Source: Warburgia ugandensis
Lineage: Eukaryota; Streptophyta; Magnoliopsida; Canellales; Canellaceae
Reading direction: 5' to 3'
NCBI GenBank assembly: GCA_035236585.1
Contig: CP141139.1
Location: 50,785,217 to 50,849,216, forward strand
DNA: 64,000 bases
Shown here: piece by piece, positions 11,661 to 23,328 of the stretch
Numbering within the stretch: position 1 is the stretch's first letter
How the letters are laid out: the number at the start of each line of letters is the position of its first letter
Notes under the pieces: generated by a model
Database searches by the model: none
What the model was told of the DNA's origin: nothing
What the model saw: the letters and a program-made list of their open reading frames with translations, nothing else
Position numbers and translations under genes: made by a program

Positions 11661-12926
11661 CTTATGATGGTCCGGCAGGCCCCATTTGAGGGTAGTTTTC
11701 ACTAAAACTTGATTTTTGGGAGCTAGAGAGGTCCAAATCACGATCCGAAAGAGGCGTTGTGACCGTATTGACGACGCGGACCTAGTTTTAACTTAAAAAC
11801 TTAGAAATGACCACTTTTTATTTAGAAAAATTTTAAAATAGTGATGTGACATGTACAGGTGCACTTGAATATACCAATTAAAGGGAGTTATTAGCAAGCT
11901 AGTGATCTCACACTGAGGTAGGTGACGACAACTAATGTTTTGACTTGATTTTAAACTATGTTTAAACATAGCATCATGTGTGATTGTGTTTTAAATTGCG
12001 ATTTTTATTTACCATGGATTTCATGCGACATTGCGTACAGGATGATTATTCCAAATTGAATTCTTTTACTGAATAAACTTATTTAAAATGCTTTTACAAG
12101 CATGATGTTAATTAGTTATGCTTAATTAGAGATTTATTTCTTATTATATATATAGAAAATGCATGGATTTACATGGAAATGAGTATAGAGGCTTAGTAGC
12201 TGGTCCTTTTATAGGCTAACCCCAGGATGAGGGGCATGTCTTGGGGATTTCAAGCTATAAGTGCTCTTGAGTTTTAGCATATACATATGATTTCCGTGTT
12301 TTATATTTGATGACGGGTGCTCTCGCCCGGTGGGCGTCATGTTAGGAGGGATAGGGCCGGCCACCCACCTTCCGAGATTATGATGTGATGAGTTTGTGAT
12401 ATGATAGACACCTGCCCATAGATGGCATTCGGTAGGGGTTTGGTAACATGGATAGTCCACACTACCGGTCTGAGCCTTTCCATGGGGACAGACGTTAAGT
12501 CTCCCGTTACGGTGTCGACGGGGAGCGGCGGTGGTTGATACCCATGGAGGGTTGCCACTGCAGCATGATGGCCCATATTCTTGTTATGTGTGCATGTATG
12601 ATGAGCATGGTTATAGATGGTATGCACAGGTGTGACGACACTCAGAGGTTGACTATGTGTACTCCTGATCAGGGATGTTCGTGCGATGTGGTGGGACCCA
12701 TTACCTTAGGGTGCCCTTATTCTTGTTGTATGCTCCATTTATTGATTCATGTCATGTTTTAACTCTGTGAATTTCATGTTTTAGCATATGGAATAAATTG
12801 GCATTTATTGAACATGGCATTATGATATCACTATCTTCATAAATGTTAGATTTTTCATCAATATTGTTCATTATTTCTTGCATTTATTACATTAATTGTC
12901 TATGTACCTACACAAGCGATAGCTTG

Positions 12927-12958
12927 CTGAGGCATTGCTTTGTTTTGCAATGCCTTAG
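12927..12958 (+). promoter_or_regulatory. Conserved LTR stem-loop
   Basis: Twelve-pair stem (one G-U pair) around an 8-base loop, starting ctgaggcattgc and ending gcaatgccttag. It follows a cctacacaagc...agcttgctga stretch. The same stretch and hairpin occur at 41748-41798 in the other Tekay LTR with a compensating base-pair change. A role in transcript 3' end formation or packaging is a guess. Confidence 0.65.
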
Positions 12959-13438
12959 ATCTCGAGCGCGATAACAGGAAAGGCAAGGCTGTTGAGAAGC
13001 CGTGAGAGCTGCTGAAGACCATTTTTCTATAGTATTAGACAGTGATGTGAGTCATTAAACAGGATTATCATTTGGATTTTTATTATGGACTGCATATTTT
13101 ATATTGGGATGGGATTTAGATCTTTGGACATATGTTGGACATTTATATGGGATGTTATGATGGATAGACCCTGGGCCATATTATTATTGTCTTTTGGATG
13201 TTTATTTGATTTAAAATAAAGGCGCCTATTTATTTGACGTTGATTTATACGCGGATCATTTATTTGTGTTTAAATTACATGTACGCCATTTTGAGAAAGG
13301 AAAAATTAACACCCGGAGTTTTAAGATAGGTTTAGTAAAATGTTAAATAAATCTTTTCTCATGGGATCCCAAATGCTCTTATTTAAATTGTCAAAAAAAA
13401 AAAATAAAAAATTTGTCTTAAAAATCCGGGGTGTTACA

Positions 13439-14060
13439 GGAGTGCATACTGATCTATCCCATAAGCTTGACTCTATCGCTGAAAAATTAGGTGGGAGAAT
13501 GGATAAGCTTGAAACTATGTTTCAATCTTTTATAGCTACTACCTTATCCCAAAAACCTCCATAAGAGGTATGCCCTACTTGTTCTAGTCCAGCCCATTTA
13601 ACTTCTACTTGTCCATTCAATAAAGTATTCCTTGAATATCTTGTAGTCTAAGCAAATGCATTGAATGCATATAGCCAACCTAGTGACGACCCATATTCTG
13701 AGACCTACAACCCTGAATAGGCTCAGCATCCCAATTTGTCATGGTTAAAGAATAACCACCAAGGGGGACCATCTATAATTTTTCCTGTCCAAAAATTTTC
13801 TCTTAGAACTATAGTTTCCCAACAGCCACCTAGCTTTCAACAACCTCAAAAGAAACCATCTTCAGAGGAAAACATCCATACCATGCTGGAAAAAATTGTA
13901 AAAGGTAATGATTACACTAGAAAGGCCTTACAACAGTTTCAAAATCAGAGTAGACATTCAACAAATGTCAACTCTCAAACCATAGCCAAGTTAGAGATGC
14001 AGGGAAGCCAATTGTCAGCTGAACTACATAATAGAGGAAAGGGTTAGTTTCTTAGTCAAC
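13439..14060 (+). pseudogene. E2 gag, C-terminal part
   Basis: Resumes gag after the solo LTR with VHTDLSHKLDSIAEKLGGRMDKLETMF, then a CPTCSSPAHLTSTCP segment resembling a partial zinc knuckle, YNPE with NLSWLKNNHQGG, a proline/glutamine-rich stretch, and the conserved LEMQGSQLSAELHNRGKG near its end. Stops occur after KPP (about 13562) and in SETYNPE. Element C has the same order on the other strand. The following 14061-14280 encodes the charged linker (EEKEATKTQEKEK). Confidence 0.85.
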
Positions 14061-14280
14061 CCATCCCTAACCCTAAGGGTTAATTTGAGATAGGGTCAAG
14101 TTCTCAAAGCCCTAACTCTCATGAGAATGCCAAGTCCATAACCACCCTTAGGAGCTGTTGTAAGATTGATAACAAAGAAGGGCAGGATAAGGAAACCGTA
14201 GAGGAGAAAGAGGCAACTAAAACACAAGAAAAAGAGAAAAGACAAAAAAACCTTGTAGAACTTATAATAGAGGACCGTAT

Positions 14281-15010
14281 GTGCCTCATGCCCCTTTTCC
14301 TCAGTTACTAAATAAAGTTAGGAAGGGATCAAACTTCAATGAATTAAAGGAGGTACTTAAACATGTCAAAATTAATATACCATTGCTCAATGCAATAAAA
14401 GACATCCCTGCCTATGCTAAATTTCTTAAAGAGCTTTGCACTACAAAGCAAAAGCTTATTGTGCAAAAGAAATCCTTCCTCACTGAGTAGGTGAGATCTT
14501 TGATTCAACACGAGACCCCACCAAAGTTTAGAGATCCAGGATGTCTTACAATCACTTGTGTCATTGGAGATCATGTCATAGGTAGGGCACTTCTTGACTT
14601 AAGGGCTAGTGTTAATTTTTTGCCATACTCTGTTTATGACCAACTAAAACTTTGTGAGTTAAAATCAACTACTACCATGACGCAATTAGCTGATAGATCT
14701 GTCAAGATTCCTCATGGTATGGTTGAAGATGTGTTAATACAGGTGGACCATTTTTATTTCCTTATTGATTTCGTTGTCCTGGATACCCAACCTGTAGCAG
14801 ACCCCACTAGTTAGATCCCAGTGATTCTTGGATGTCCATTCTTAGCGACGTCCAATGCAATCATAAATTGTAGAAATAGTGTATTACAATTATCCTTTGG
14901 CAATATGAAAGTTGAGCTTAATATCTTTAATACCAACCATCACTAATTAGATCTTGATGATTCTTACAACATGATTAAATATTTAATTTTAGAAGTTCTT
15001 CCACCATTGT
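14281..15010 (+). pseudogene. E2 aspartic protease region
   Basis: Shows PFPQLLNKVRKGSNFNELKE, DIPAYAKFLKELCTTKQKL, a Gln-to-stop at about 14488, then IGDHVIGRALLDLRASVNFLP, VEDVLIQVDHFYFLIDFVVLDTQPV, ILGCPFLATSNAIINCRNSV and FGNMKVELNIFN. The catalytic Asp is kept but the Gly after it is Arg (LLDLRAS). The gene then runs out: sequence after about 15010 is the non-coding tail, so everything from the protease-RT linker to the integrase end is deleted. Confidence 0.88.
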
Positions 15011-16689
15011 CTAACTTTGTCAAATTAATTGTTAATGTCTGGCTAAAGATGTTAAACATAGGATCCTATGTTTTCCAAACATTGAGGACAATGTTTCATT
15101 CAGGTTGGGGGGTGTAGATGCATCTAGGAATTTTAAATTTTCTTGAGTTTTCTTGATTTATTTGAAAAAAAAATAAAAAAAAAACTTTTAAGATAGATTT
15201 CCCTTACTGTGATGAGAACTGGATGTTCAAAACTTAGTAATTCCACTATTTTCACCTCGTAATGGGAATGCATATGATTAGTTTTGCATATCATTCATTA
15301 GTTGGAGCATTTTATGAAAGTTAATTCTAGAAAACCATTTATGTACAACACATAATCAAGTCTAATATAGAAGTATGACCTAGAGACTATGACAAAAATC
15401 AGTGGAGGCCTATAACCTAGTGAATTTAGAGACTATCTTCTTTCAAAGAGTCATATAATAATTCCACAATTTCTTTAGCGTACATAACTTAGTGTGATCC
15501 TGTTATCCTTGTTTTGGTTAAAAATCAAGAATAAATAGGTGTAATAGCTTTAATTCTAGAAAAATTTATTGACTTTAGGAAACCTAAGAAATGTTATAGG
15601 CCATCCTTGCTCAGCCTAGAGACATAAAACCTACCTGGTATATCATACCTTTATTTAGTCCTTTGAGCCTATTATTAAGCCTTTTCTTTCTTAACCCCAT
15701 TCACCTTAACCCAGAATAAGCCAATAAAAAAAATATCCATTACCCATTTTCAAAATGAGTAGAGTTGGTAGTAAAAGTTCAAAAATAGGACAAAAAGTCA
15801 AAGAAGTGAGAAAAATTAGTAGTTTTCTTCCAAAGGATAAAAAAAAAATAAAACGAATGAAAAAGAAAGACAAAAATATGGAAGAAACAGTCACTTTAGG
15901 ACCACACAAAGAAAAGTTGTCCTAATGGATAGTCATGAAGGATCTCTACTCAATTTTAAACCTTTCAACTCCTTATACCCTTCTTTTCTAAACCTATCCT
16001 AAGCCTACATTTCGTCCTAGCTTAAGAGCTATTGATCTTAAGTGGAATGTAGCCTTAAAGAGGAAATAAAAAAAGAAGTAATTAAGGTAAATTACCCTTA
16101 ATATTCTTGGTGATAACATCTACTCTTAGGGATCACTTTCCTTTGTCTCATGAGCATTTAAAAGAATTATGTGAACTATTAATTTGTTGGAATCGGTCAC
16201 ATGATGAGAGAAATATGTATGAACCCCTTATCTAACAGTTTCAATTCTCGTATACCTGTGAGGATTTGAGGTCAAGATATATTTTCAATGGAATTTAAGC
16301 ATATCCAATTAGAAGTCAAGATTTATGTGGATGTATACACACATATGCACTCTAAGAAATAGCTCAAATAAAATGTCTTTAATATGTGTGTGATGTATAA
16401 AATTGTCAAATCCTCTTCATTAAGTTGTGAAAAACTAGTAGATTGTTAATGAATGAGGATTCTCTGAGATAAAATAAGAGACTCAACCTTATTGAATTTT
16501 GTGGGTATATTCACTGCAAACCCTCATGAGGCATAACTCATTCACCAGGGGTAACCCAGGGGTTCAAGGGCTCATTGCATATGCTAAATGCAATGATAAG
16601 TACCTACGAAAGTGGCACATTGTATCAGTTTTTGCAAAATAGTTTTCTGTATGTTTTGGTCAGGACTAACAAAATGATGTTAGGGGGTG
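15011..16689 (+). other. E2 non-coding 3' tail with polypurine tract
   Basis: Aligns with the tails at 18787-20565 and 50061-51837: a ggacaatgtttcattcagg block followed by ttggggggtgtagatgcat, a purine-rich stretch, and finally tgttagggggtg directly before LTR3 (the probable plus-strand primer). No envelope-like gene was recognised. The open frame on the reverse strand at 15706-15909 is chance. Confidence 0.8.
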
Positions 16690-18786
16690 TGTTAAGTGCA
16701 AAATTTTGGCCAAAAGACCTCTAATTTAGCATTTAATTAGACCATCTTACTCATTAATTTGGTAATGTTTGGATAAAATATAAAATTTAGCTCAAATTGA
16801 CCATCCAACTATAAATTGTCAAAATTAATGGTTAGATGATCATTTCAGCTAATTGGATGCTTAATGTAAAGTTTAGATGACTCTAATCTAGTCTTTGGCC
16901 TTGTAGATCAACTAAAGAAGGGTTGGTTTGTTCAGATCGATATTTAACAATGTTGATAAACCAAAAGAGGCATAGATGGATCAAAGTGAATTTCAACAGT
17001 GTAGATGAGTAAAGAGAGTAATGAATGGACCAGATCTCTAACAAAGTAGAATTTGAAGGTTTCTTAATAGAAGAGGAGTCCTAATTTAGAATAAGAGAAA
17101 GTTTCCTAATAGGAAACTATCTCTTAAAGCAAAGAGGAGGAGAATTAGGAAGGAAGGAAAGTTATAAAGAGGAGAAAGCCGTAAGAGTTTGAGGAGTTTT
17201 GAGTTGTTTAGTTTTCTTTTTTTTTTAGTCTCCTTTACTTGCCACTTTCTTCTTCCTTGTTCTATTTTTAGTTTCCTTTGTTTACTATCTTTAACTTCTC
17301 TCTACCTTTACTACACCTTCCCTCTCAGCCAACAATTCATCATCGTCCCAACTCCCCCATCACTAGTCACCTGTCCGGATTTTCTCTACTGGCTTCACCC
17401 CTGCTTTTATTCATCATCATTGCTCCAATGCACTAGAAGCCTAGACATCATCTTTCCTAGATGCTCAGACCAAGGTCATTGCTTGCCTTCACTACCCCAC
17501 TTTTGTTCTACTCTTTTCCTCTCTCAGTTTTTTTTTTCTCACTTACTTGATCTACCATCTTGTCCTCTCTTCCATTGTGAACCAGACGAACTAGCACAGA
17601 CATCCAGAAGCCTAGACGTCTTCTCCCTCTCCCATCTATTTAATTCACTTCACATGCTCTGCTTCTTCACCACAATCTAGTCCACCTCTGCTTCTTCTTC
17701 ATCTCCACGCACCAGACGACGTTTTCCTCTACCCAGATCTCCTCCATTGCATCACCAGCCCAAATCGGCAATTTGTGATGCCCAGCACAATAAGACCATG
17801 GATGATGCCAAGATGATCCCTGACCTCTAGGCCATGCAATGCCCATATCTCCAATCTATTTTGGCCCCTCCACCATGCAAGACAGCCAGCAGACATCATC
17901 TCCTTTGCTTTCAGCACTCCACCAAATGATGCCCCCAATGGTTAGATATCCTTTTCTTTGCATTGTTTGGTCCTTGGGTTATACTCCCACTGCTCTAGAT
18001 TTGGCTTCCTCTAGCAAAGCCATCTTTTCTGTTGAGTTTTTCCATTTTATGGAAGTTTTAAGGAAGTTTCATGAAAAATTTCATATATGTCGTTAGGATA
18101 AAAATTAAAATCTCATTTGAATCCCTATTTTGTCTTTTTCTTTATCCAGGTTTTTTATTATTCATGTTCTGCTTGTTTTTAGATAATTCTAGAAATCAAA
18201 TTTGGTTGATTTAAGCATAACTGAATCAACAGTTTAGCTTAAACCAACAGGGGAATAACAATTTCTCATCTATTTCACTTGTGAGTTTTAATTAACTTTC
18301 AGATCTAGGTTCTAGGACAATTTAAAGCACTTTTAGTATTCTTGATCTTTAATCTGAGAATTTGAAATTAGATCTAAGCTATTAAATCTCAAATTTCTTA
18401 ATTAATTCAAATCTCTCAAAATTTTAGGAATCTGCCTAATCCCTCTAGTAGATAATTAATTTAAAGTCCCAAAAATGTGTTAATAGAGGCTGATCATGAT
18501 TTAGGATACTAGATCTATATAAATTGAAGATAAGTAGTCTATGGAATGGACTTTTCTTAATTTTTTAGTTAAACTCTGTTTCCTGTGGATTAGACCTCTA
18601 TGATTTTATTAATTAAATACATTTGATGTTTGATTTCTCTTTATTTTAATTTTTGTCAATTAATTTTAATTTTTAAATAATTAAAATTTATTAAAAACTC
18701 CAAATTCTTAAAGCACGTCTTTGTGGGATGAACCCGTACTTGCATTAGCTATACCACAATAGCCCGTGCACTTGTGGAAAACAACA
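16690..18786 (+). repeat. E2 3' LTR (LTR3)
   Basis: Begins TGTTAAGTGCA after a G-rich tract and ends AAACAACA. It shares with LTR2 segments that LTR1 and LTR4 lack, such as the tctctactggcttcacccct block at about 17382. The putative TATA box is at 17162-17172. Confidence 0.88.
17162..17172 (+). promoter_or_regulatory. Putative LTR3 TATA box
   Basis: ttataaagagg in the same context as in LTR2 and LTR4. Confidence 0.55.
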
Positions 18787-20565
18787 ATAGAAACCTGAAT
18801 ATCATGATCCACCTTAGATTACCACTCCAGGAGCCTTGCAGCATACCATCATTACATTCATCATTATGTCTAGTTGAAGACGTTAAACTTAGCGCTTATT
18901 AGGAGGTAATCCAAGGGTTTAGAGTCTACATCACTCAACTTCCATATAGGATCCAATGTTTTGAAACATTGGGGACAATGTTTCATTTAGTTTGCGAGGT
19001 GTAGATGCATATAGAGATTTGAATTTTCTTGAGTTTTCTTTTGAAAAAAAAAATTGAAAGAAAAGAGTTGAAAAAAAAATTTGGAAATTTTTTTTTTTAA
19101 GGAAGAGTTCCCTTATTGTGATGAGAACTAAATGTTTAGAATTTAGTCCATTGTTTTCACCTCTTAATAGGAATGCATATGATTAGTTTGCCATATCATT
19201 CATGTGTTGACACATTATATGAAAGTTAATTCTCAAAAATCATTTACACACAACACATAATCAAGACTAATAAGAGGTTTGACTTAGAGACCTTGAGAAA
19301 AATCAGTGGAGACCTATAACCTAGTGAGATTTTAAGACTATCTTCTTTTAGAGAGTTATAAGTGATTCCATAATTTCTTTAACATACATACATTGATGTG
19401 ATCTTGTTATCTTTGTTTTGGTTAAACATCAAGAATAAATAGGAGTAATAACTTTAATTCTTGAAAATTTATTGAATCTAATAGGCTGTAGGAAACCTAG
19501 GAAATGATACAGGCCATCCTTGCTCAGCCTAGAGACATAACGCCTATTAGTAAGCCTTTTTCTTTCTTAACCCCATTCACCTTAAAACCAGAACAACTCA
19601 GTAAAATAAATAACCACTACTCATTCTCAAAATGAGTAGAGTTAGTAGATGATGTTCAAATAAATAGGACAAAAAGTCAAAGAAGTGAGAAAAATTAGCT
19701 TTCTTTCTTCTAAAAAAAATATAAATATAAATTAAAAATAATGAAAAAGAAAGACAAAAATATGAAAGAAATAGTCACTTCAAGTACAAACCCAAAAGAA
19801 AAGTTGTCCTCGCAGATATTTAGTCAAGGCCTCTACTCAATTTTGAACCTTTGAAATCCTAATACCCTTCTTTTTTGAACTAGTCCTAAGCCTACGTTTC
19901 GTCCTAGTTAAAGACCTATTAATGTTAGGTGGAACATATACTTAAAGAGGAGGTAAAAAGAAAGAATTAAGGTAAAAGACCCCTAATATTCTTGGTGATA
20001 ACATCCACTCCCATGGATCACTTTCCTTTGTCTCATGAGCATTCAAAAGATTTATGTGAACCATTAGCTTGTTAGATTCAGTCACATAATGAGAGAAATA
20101 AGTTTAAGATCCTTATCTGAGAGTTTCAATTCTAAGTGTATACTTGTGAGGATTTGATATTTTCAATGAAATTTAAGCATATCCATATAGAAGTTAAGAT
20201 TTGTGTGGTTGTACACATGTACATGCACTCTGAAAAATAGCTCAAATAAAATGTCTTTAATTTGTAGATGATGTGTAAAATTGTCAAATCCTCTCCATTA
20301 AGTTGTGAAAAAAATAGTAGATTGCTAATGAATGAGGATTCTCTGAGATAAAATAGGGGACTCAACCTTATTGAATTTTGTGGGTATATTCACTACAAAC
20401 TCTCACGAGGCATAACTCGTCCACTAGGGGTAACCTAGGGGTTCAAGATGCATATGTTAAATGCAATTGTGAGTACCTATGAAAGTGGCACCTTGTACCA
20501 TTTTTTGTAAAATAGTTTTTTTTGTATATTTTGTTTGGGATTAGCAAAATGCTACTTGGATGGTG
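18787..20565 (+). other. E1 non-coding 3' tail
   Basis: Starts in the middle of the post-integrase sequence (ttagattaccactccagga), so it is the continuation of E1 after the E2 insertion. It has the gacgttaaacttagcgctt ... ggaggtaa motif usual just downstream of Athila integrase genes, then ggggacaatgtttca and the long AT-rich tail. It ends directly at LTR4. No coding sequence was seen. Confidence 0.82.
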
Positions 20566-21048
20566 TGTTAAATGTGTAATTTGGCCAAACGACCTCTAAT
20601 TTATCATTTAATTAATCCATCTAACTCATTAATGTGGTAATTTTTGGATAAAATATAAAATTTAGCTCAAATTGACCATTCAACCATAAATTGTCAAAAT
20701 TATAGTCAAATGATCATTTGAGCTAAGTGGATGCTTAATATACAATTTAGATGACTCTAATCTAGTCTTTGGTCTTGTAGATCAACTAAAGGAGGGCTGG
20801 ATGGCTTAGATTGATATTCAATGATGCAAATTAATCAAAAGAGGAGTGGATGTATTAGATTAAATTTGATGGTTTAGATCATCTAGAAGATCATTAGGAA
20901 AGAGGGCATGGTTTCCTAAAAGAAGAGGAATTCTAAAAAGAAGAGGAGATTATGGATGAGATTTACAAGTAAGAGAAAGTTTCCTAAGAGGAAACCAACT
21001 ACTAGAGCATGAGGAAAGAGGTAGAGGAGAATTAGCAAGTGGGGAAAG

Positions 21049-21059
21049 TTATAAAGAGG
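21049..21059 (+). promoter_or_regulatory. Putative LTR4 TATA box
   Basis: ttataaagagg, same context as in LTR2 and LTR3, about 480 bases into the LTR. Confidence 0.55.
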
Positions 21060-21590
21060 GAACCACGAGGTTTTTGGAGGGGATGTTTTGGAGTTTTTTA
21101 ATTTTACTTTCCTTGGCTTGCATCTCTTTTGCTTATAATTTTATCGTTGAACCGAATTGTTTTTTTCTCTCTCTCGGTTTCCATTATTTTGTTAGTTATT
21201 CTCCTTTGCCCAACTCCACTCATCACTAGCCCCTACTCTCCATCACGCCTCCACACCCAAACCTGTATCCTATCCCTGTCCACACCATCCCTCTCAGTTC
21301 AATTCACTGCACTAAGAATAGGAGGTTGCGGTCTCGTTGTGTCTCTGCTCCAGCACAGACAGTTTAGATCACCACGGGCTCCCCTGTTCTCCTCGTATCT
21401 CCTTTGCTAACTCTTCCAAGTTTTCCCTCCATAGCACTTCCGTGGTCGACGATCCAGTTTTACTGTTGTTCCCCACTAAGCCCAGCTCAGTTCCAATGGC
21501 TTCTTGTCATCATGCACTGCTCCCATTTGCTCCACTATTCAAATTGGCCAGAGTTTGTATCCCCTGCTCTTATCTTCTTTGATCTCCCCA

Positions 21591-21611
21591 TCTCTCTCTC
21601 TCTCTCTCTCC
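21591..21611 (+). repeat. (TC)n microsatellite
   Basis: About ten TC units within LTR4; the matching part of LTR1 (near 90) is not expanded. Confidence 0.9.
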
Positions 21612-23289
21612 TAGATTCCCACTTCTATCTTTCTTTGCCAATCACTCTCTTTCTCTCCCTCTCATTGACCCCTTTATCTAGATCGCATTAGACTACCTTA
21701 CATGCTCCCTCCACCATCTCTGATTGGCTCCACCAATGTCTTCACTTTCTCCCCACAAGTCATTGGTTCCCTATTCACCCACACTGGCAAGCCCTTCTTC
21801 CACTTTTCCCTCTTTCACCAGACCTAGAAGCTCTGCCCAGTCTGGTCCATACAACATGGCAACCCCTCTAGTTGTCTCCTTCTCTCTGTGTTGACCGTAA
21901 TCCACCAGTTGTTTGCCCTGCTTCTCTACCACCCTAGTTGATGCCTAGCTCATCCTCATTGCTTGGCCAGTTGACGATGCACAAAAGGTCCTGCTCCCAC
22001 CGCACTAGGCTTCATTCTAGTACTGTCCAGCACAACACCAGCCATCCACGCACATGCCCATCTTCTCTGGCTCTTGTTACTCTATTTTTGTTTTCCTATT
22101 TATGGGAAGTTGAAGGAAGTTTCAGGGGAAATTCCCTTTTATCCCTTAGTAGAAATTTTTATTTACATTTTTTGTCCTTCTCTGTGTTCTGTTCTGTTAT
22201 CTGTGTTTTACATTATTCTCACTTAATCCAGGAACTATTTTATCTATCCATGTTTAATTGAATCAACAATTCTAGTTTAATTTTAGAAGATCTTCAATTG
22301 CTCATTCGTTTCAATTCAAAATTTCAATTAACTTTGAGATTTGGGTTATAGGACAGTTTAAAGCACTTTTACTATCCCAAATCTTAAATATGAGAATTTG
22401 AAATCAGATCTAAGCATTCAAATCTTAAATTTCTTATTTAGCCTAAATCTCGTAGAATTTTTAGAATCTGCCTAATCCCTCCTATGGATAATTAATCAAA
22501 AGTACCAGAAACATGTTGATGAAGGATGATCATGATTTAGGAAACCAGATCTATAGAACTTGAAGATAAGTAGTCTAGGGAAGTGAAATTTTCTTAATTT
22601 TTTAGTTAAATTTCTGTTTTTTGGAATTAGATCTCTATATTTCATTGATTAGACACATTTGAAGTCTGATTTCTCTTTCTGTTAATTTTTGTCAATTAAT
22701 TTAATTTTTGAATAATTAAATTTTATTCATAACTCCAACTTCTTAAAGCGCATCCATGTGGGATTAACCTATACTTGCATTAGATATACTACAATAGCCC
22801 ATGCACTTGTGAAAAACAACAACACTTATCTAAACATGGATCATGAAATCAATGGCTATATTATCTTAGATATCCATATCTAGCACGAAATCACACTAAT
22901 TTAGCTTAAGAGCAAAAATCAAAAGTTGGGTATTATAGATCTCACCTCTTAAACATGTCTCCGTGCTTTTTCCTATCTTGGATGATCCTGATTGATCATG
23001 TGTTGAGGTGAAATCCTCCAGTGATGGTTTGCAATTCTAGTAAGACTACATGTGTCTTCCTCTTGTCTGGCATGACATGTCTCTCGGCGTTGGGAGTTTC
23101 TTCCCTCTTCTCCTCCTTCCTTTTGCTCTTCTTCTCGTATTCCTCCTCTTTCCTCTTCCCCTTTTCTTCTTCTCTCCCTCTCTCTATCTCTTTCTTAGTT
23201 TTGAGCGATATACCATACATTCTATTTCATTTTTCTCTTAAAGGGAGGGGAGTGCTAACATCAAACCAGCCCCCCTTCCTTAATATTTG

Positions 23290-23328
<39 letters not shown>
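23290..23328 (+). repeat. (TTA)n microsatellite
   Basis: About 13 uninterrupted TTA units inside the reverse-strand Tekay-like LTR. The open frame 23021-23386 with its leucine run is a by-product. Confidence 0.95.

Larger units (their letters stand above)
10419..13438 (+). mobile_element. Solo LTR of a Tekay/Del-like chromovirus
   Basis: Starts TGTAATATCC and ends GGGGTGTTACA, the inverted ends usual for plant Tekay-type LTRs, with no primer site or coding domain inside. Elements D (about 46005) and C (about 32570, reverse) have an uninterrupted gagataggagtgca at this place, giving two empty sites. The 5-bp flanks are GGAAA on the left and GGAGT on the right, a target duplication with two later changes on the left. 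Its start region resembles the LTRs at 38497 and 61892 (gaatccaac..., gagttatgagc..., aagggcaaaatggtc...). It contains a CpG-dense block and a conserved hairpin. Open frames in it (for example 11173-11655 and 12209-12762) are chance. Confidence 0.88.
6382..18786 (+). mobile_element. Athila-like element E2, nested in E1, lacking RT-RH-INT
   Basis: Two LTRs of about 2.06 and 2.10 kb in the same orientation, visibly more similar to each other than to LTR1 or LTR4, bracket a primer site, leader, gag, protease and a long tail. The pol region between protease and tail is absent. E2 sits where E1's integrase gene ends; removing it restores a sequence that aligns with element D near 50050. A clean 5-bp target duplication could not be read. 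E2 itself carries a solo LTR at 10419-13438. With gag and protease only, it would have depended on proteins from another copy, unless the pol loss happened after insertion. Confidence 0.85.
1..22824 (+). mobile_element. Athila-like Ty3/gypsy retrotransposon E1, 5' end outside window, interrupted by E2
   Basis: The order is LTR end, tRNA-Asp-type primer site, gag, protease, RT, RNase H, integrase, long non-coding tail, LTR. The first LTR (1-1307) matches the 3' half of the LTR at 20566-22824 more closely than it matches the LTRs at 6382 and 16690, so those two outer LTRs are taken as E1's pair. The pol region stops at 6381 and its expected continuation, seen uninterrupted in element D near 50050, resumes at 18787. 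E2 fills the gap. The body is inactive: gag carries two deletions and pol has many stops and at least one frameshift. The Athila assignment rests on the protein motifs and primer site; the pairing of LTRs is inference from visual similarity. Confidence 0.85.
20566..22824 (+). repeat. E1 3' LTR (LTR4)
   Basis: Begins TGTTAAATGTG and ends AAACAACAACA. It is the best match for LTR1. It carries a TATA box (21049-21059), a pyrimidine-rich middle (about 21160-21700) and a TC microsatellite. The open frames at 21129-22261 are low-complexity artefacts. Confidence 0.88.

Noticed and set aside
12209..12762. Open frames of 75-96 codons on both strands in the solo LTR
   Set aside because: No recognisable motif, and they overlap each other within an LTR.
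15061..16689. Envelope-like gene in the Athila tail
   Set aside because: The three tails have no shared open frame, and no membrane or envelope motif was seen.
21129..22261. Leu/Ser/Pro-rich frames, including apparent signal-peptide-like starts
   Set aside because: They lie in the pyrimidine-rich middle of LTR4, and equivalent frames appear at the same place in every Athila LTR here (for example 32-283, 17189-17680, 35597-36105).
6382..22824. True tandem Athila array sharing LTRs
   Set aside because: LTR2 and LTR3 pair with each other, and the sequence on either side of E2 joins up as in element D, so nesting is simpler.
23290..23328. CRISPR-like or satellite array
   Set aside because: All short arrays here are simple microsatellites without spacers.
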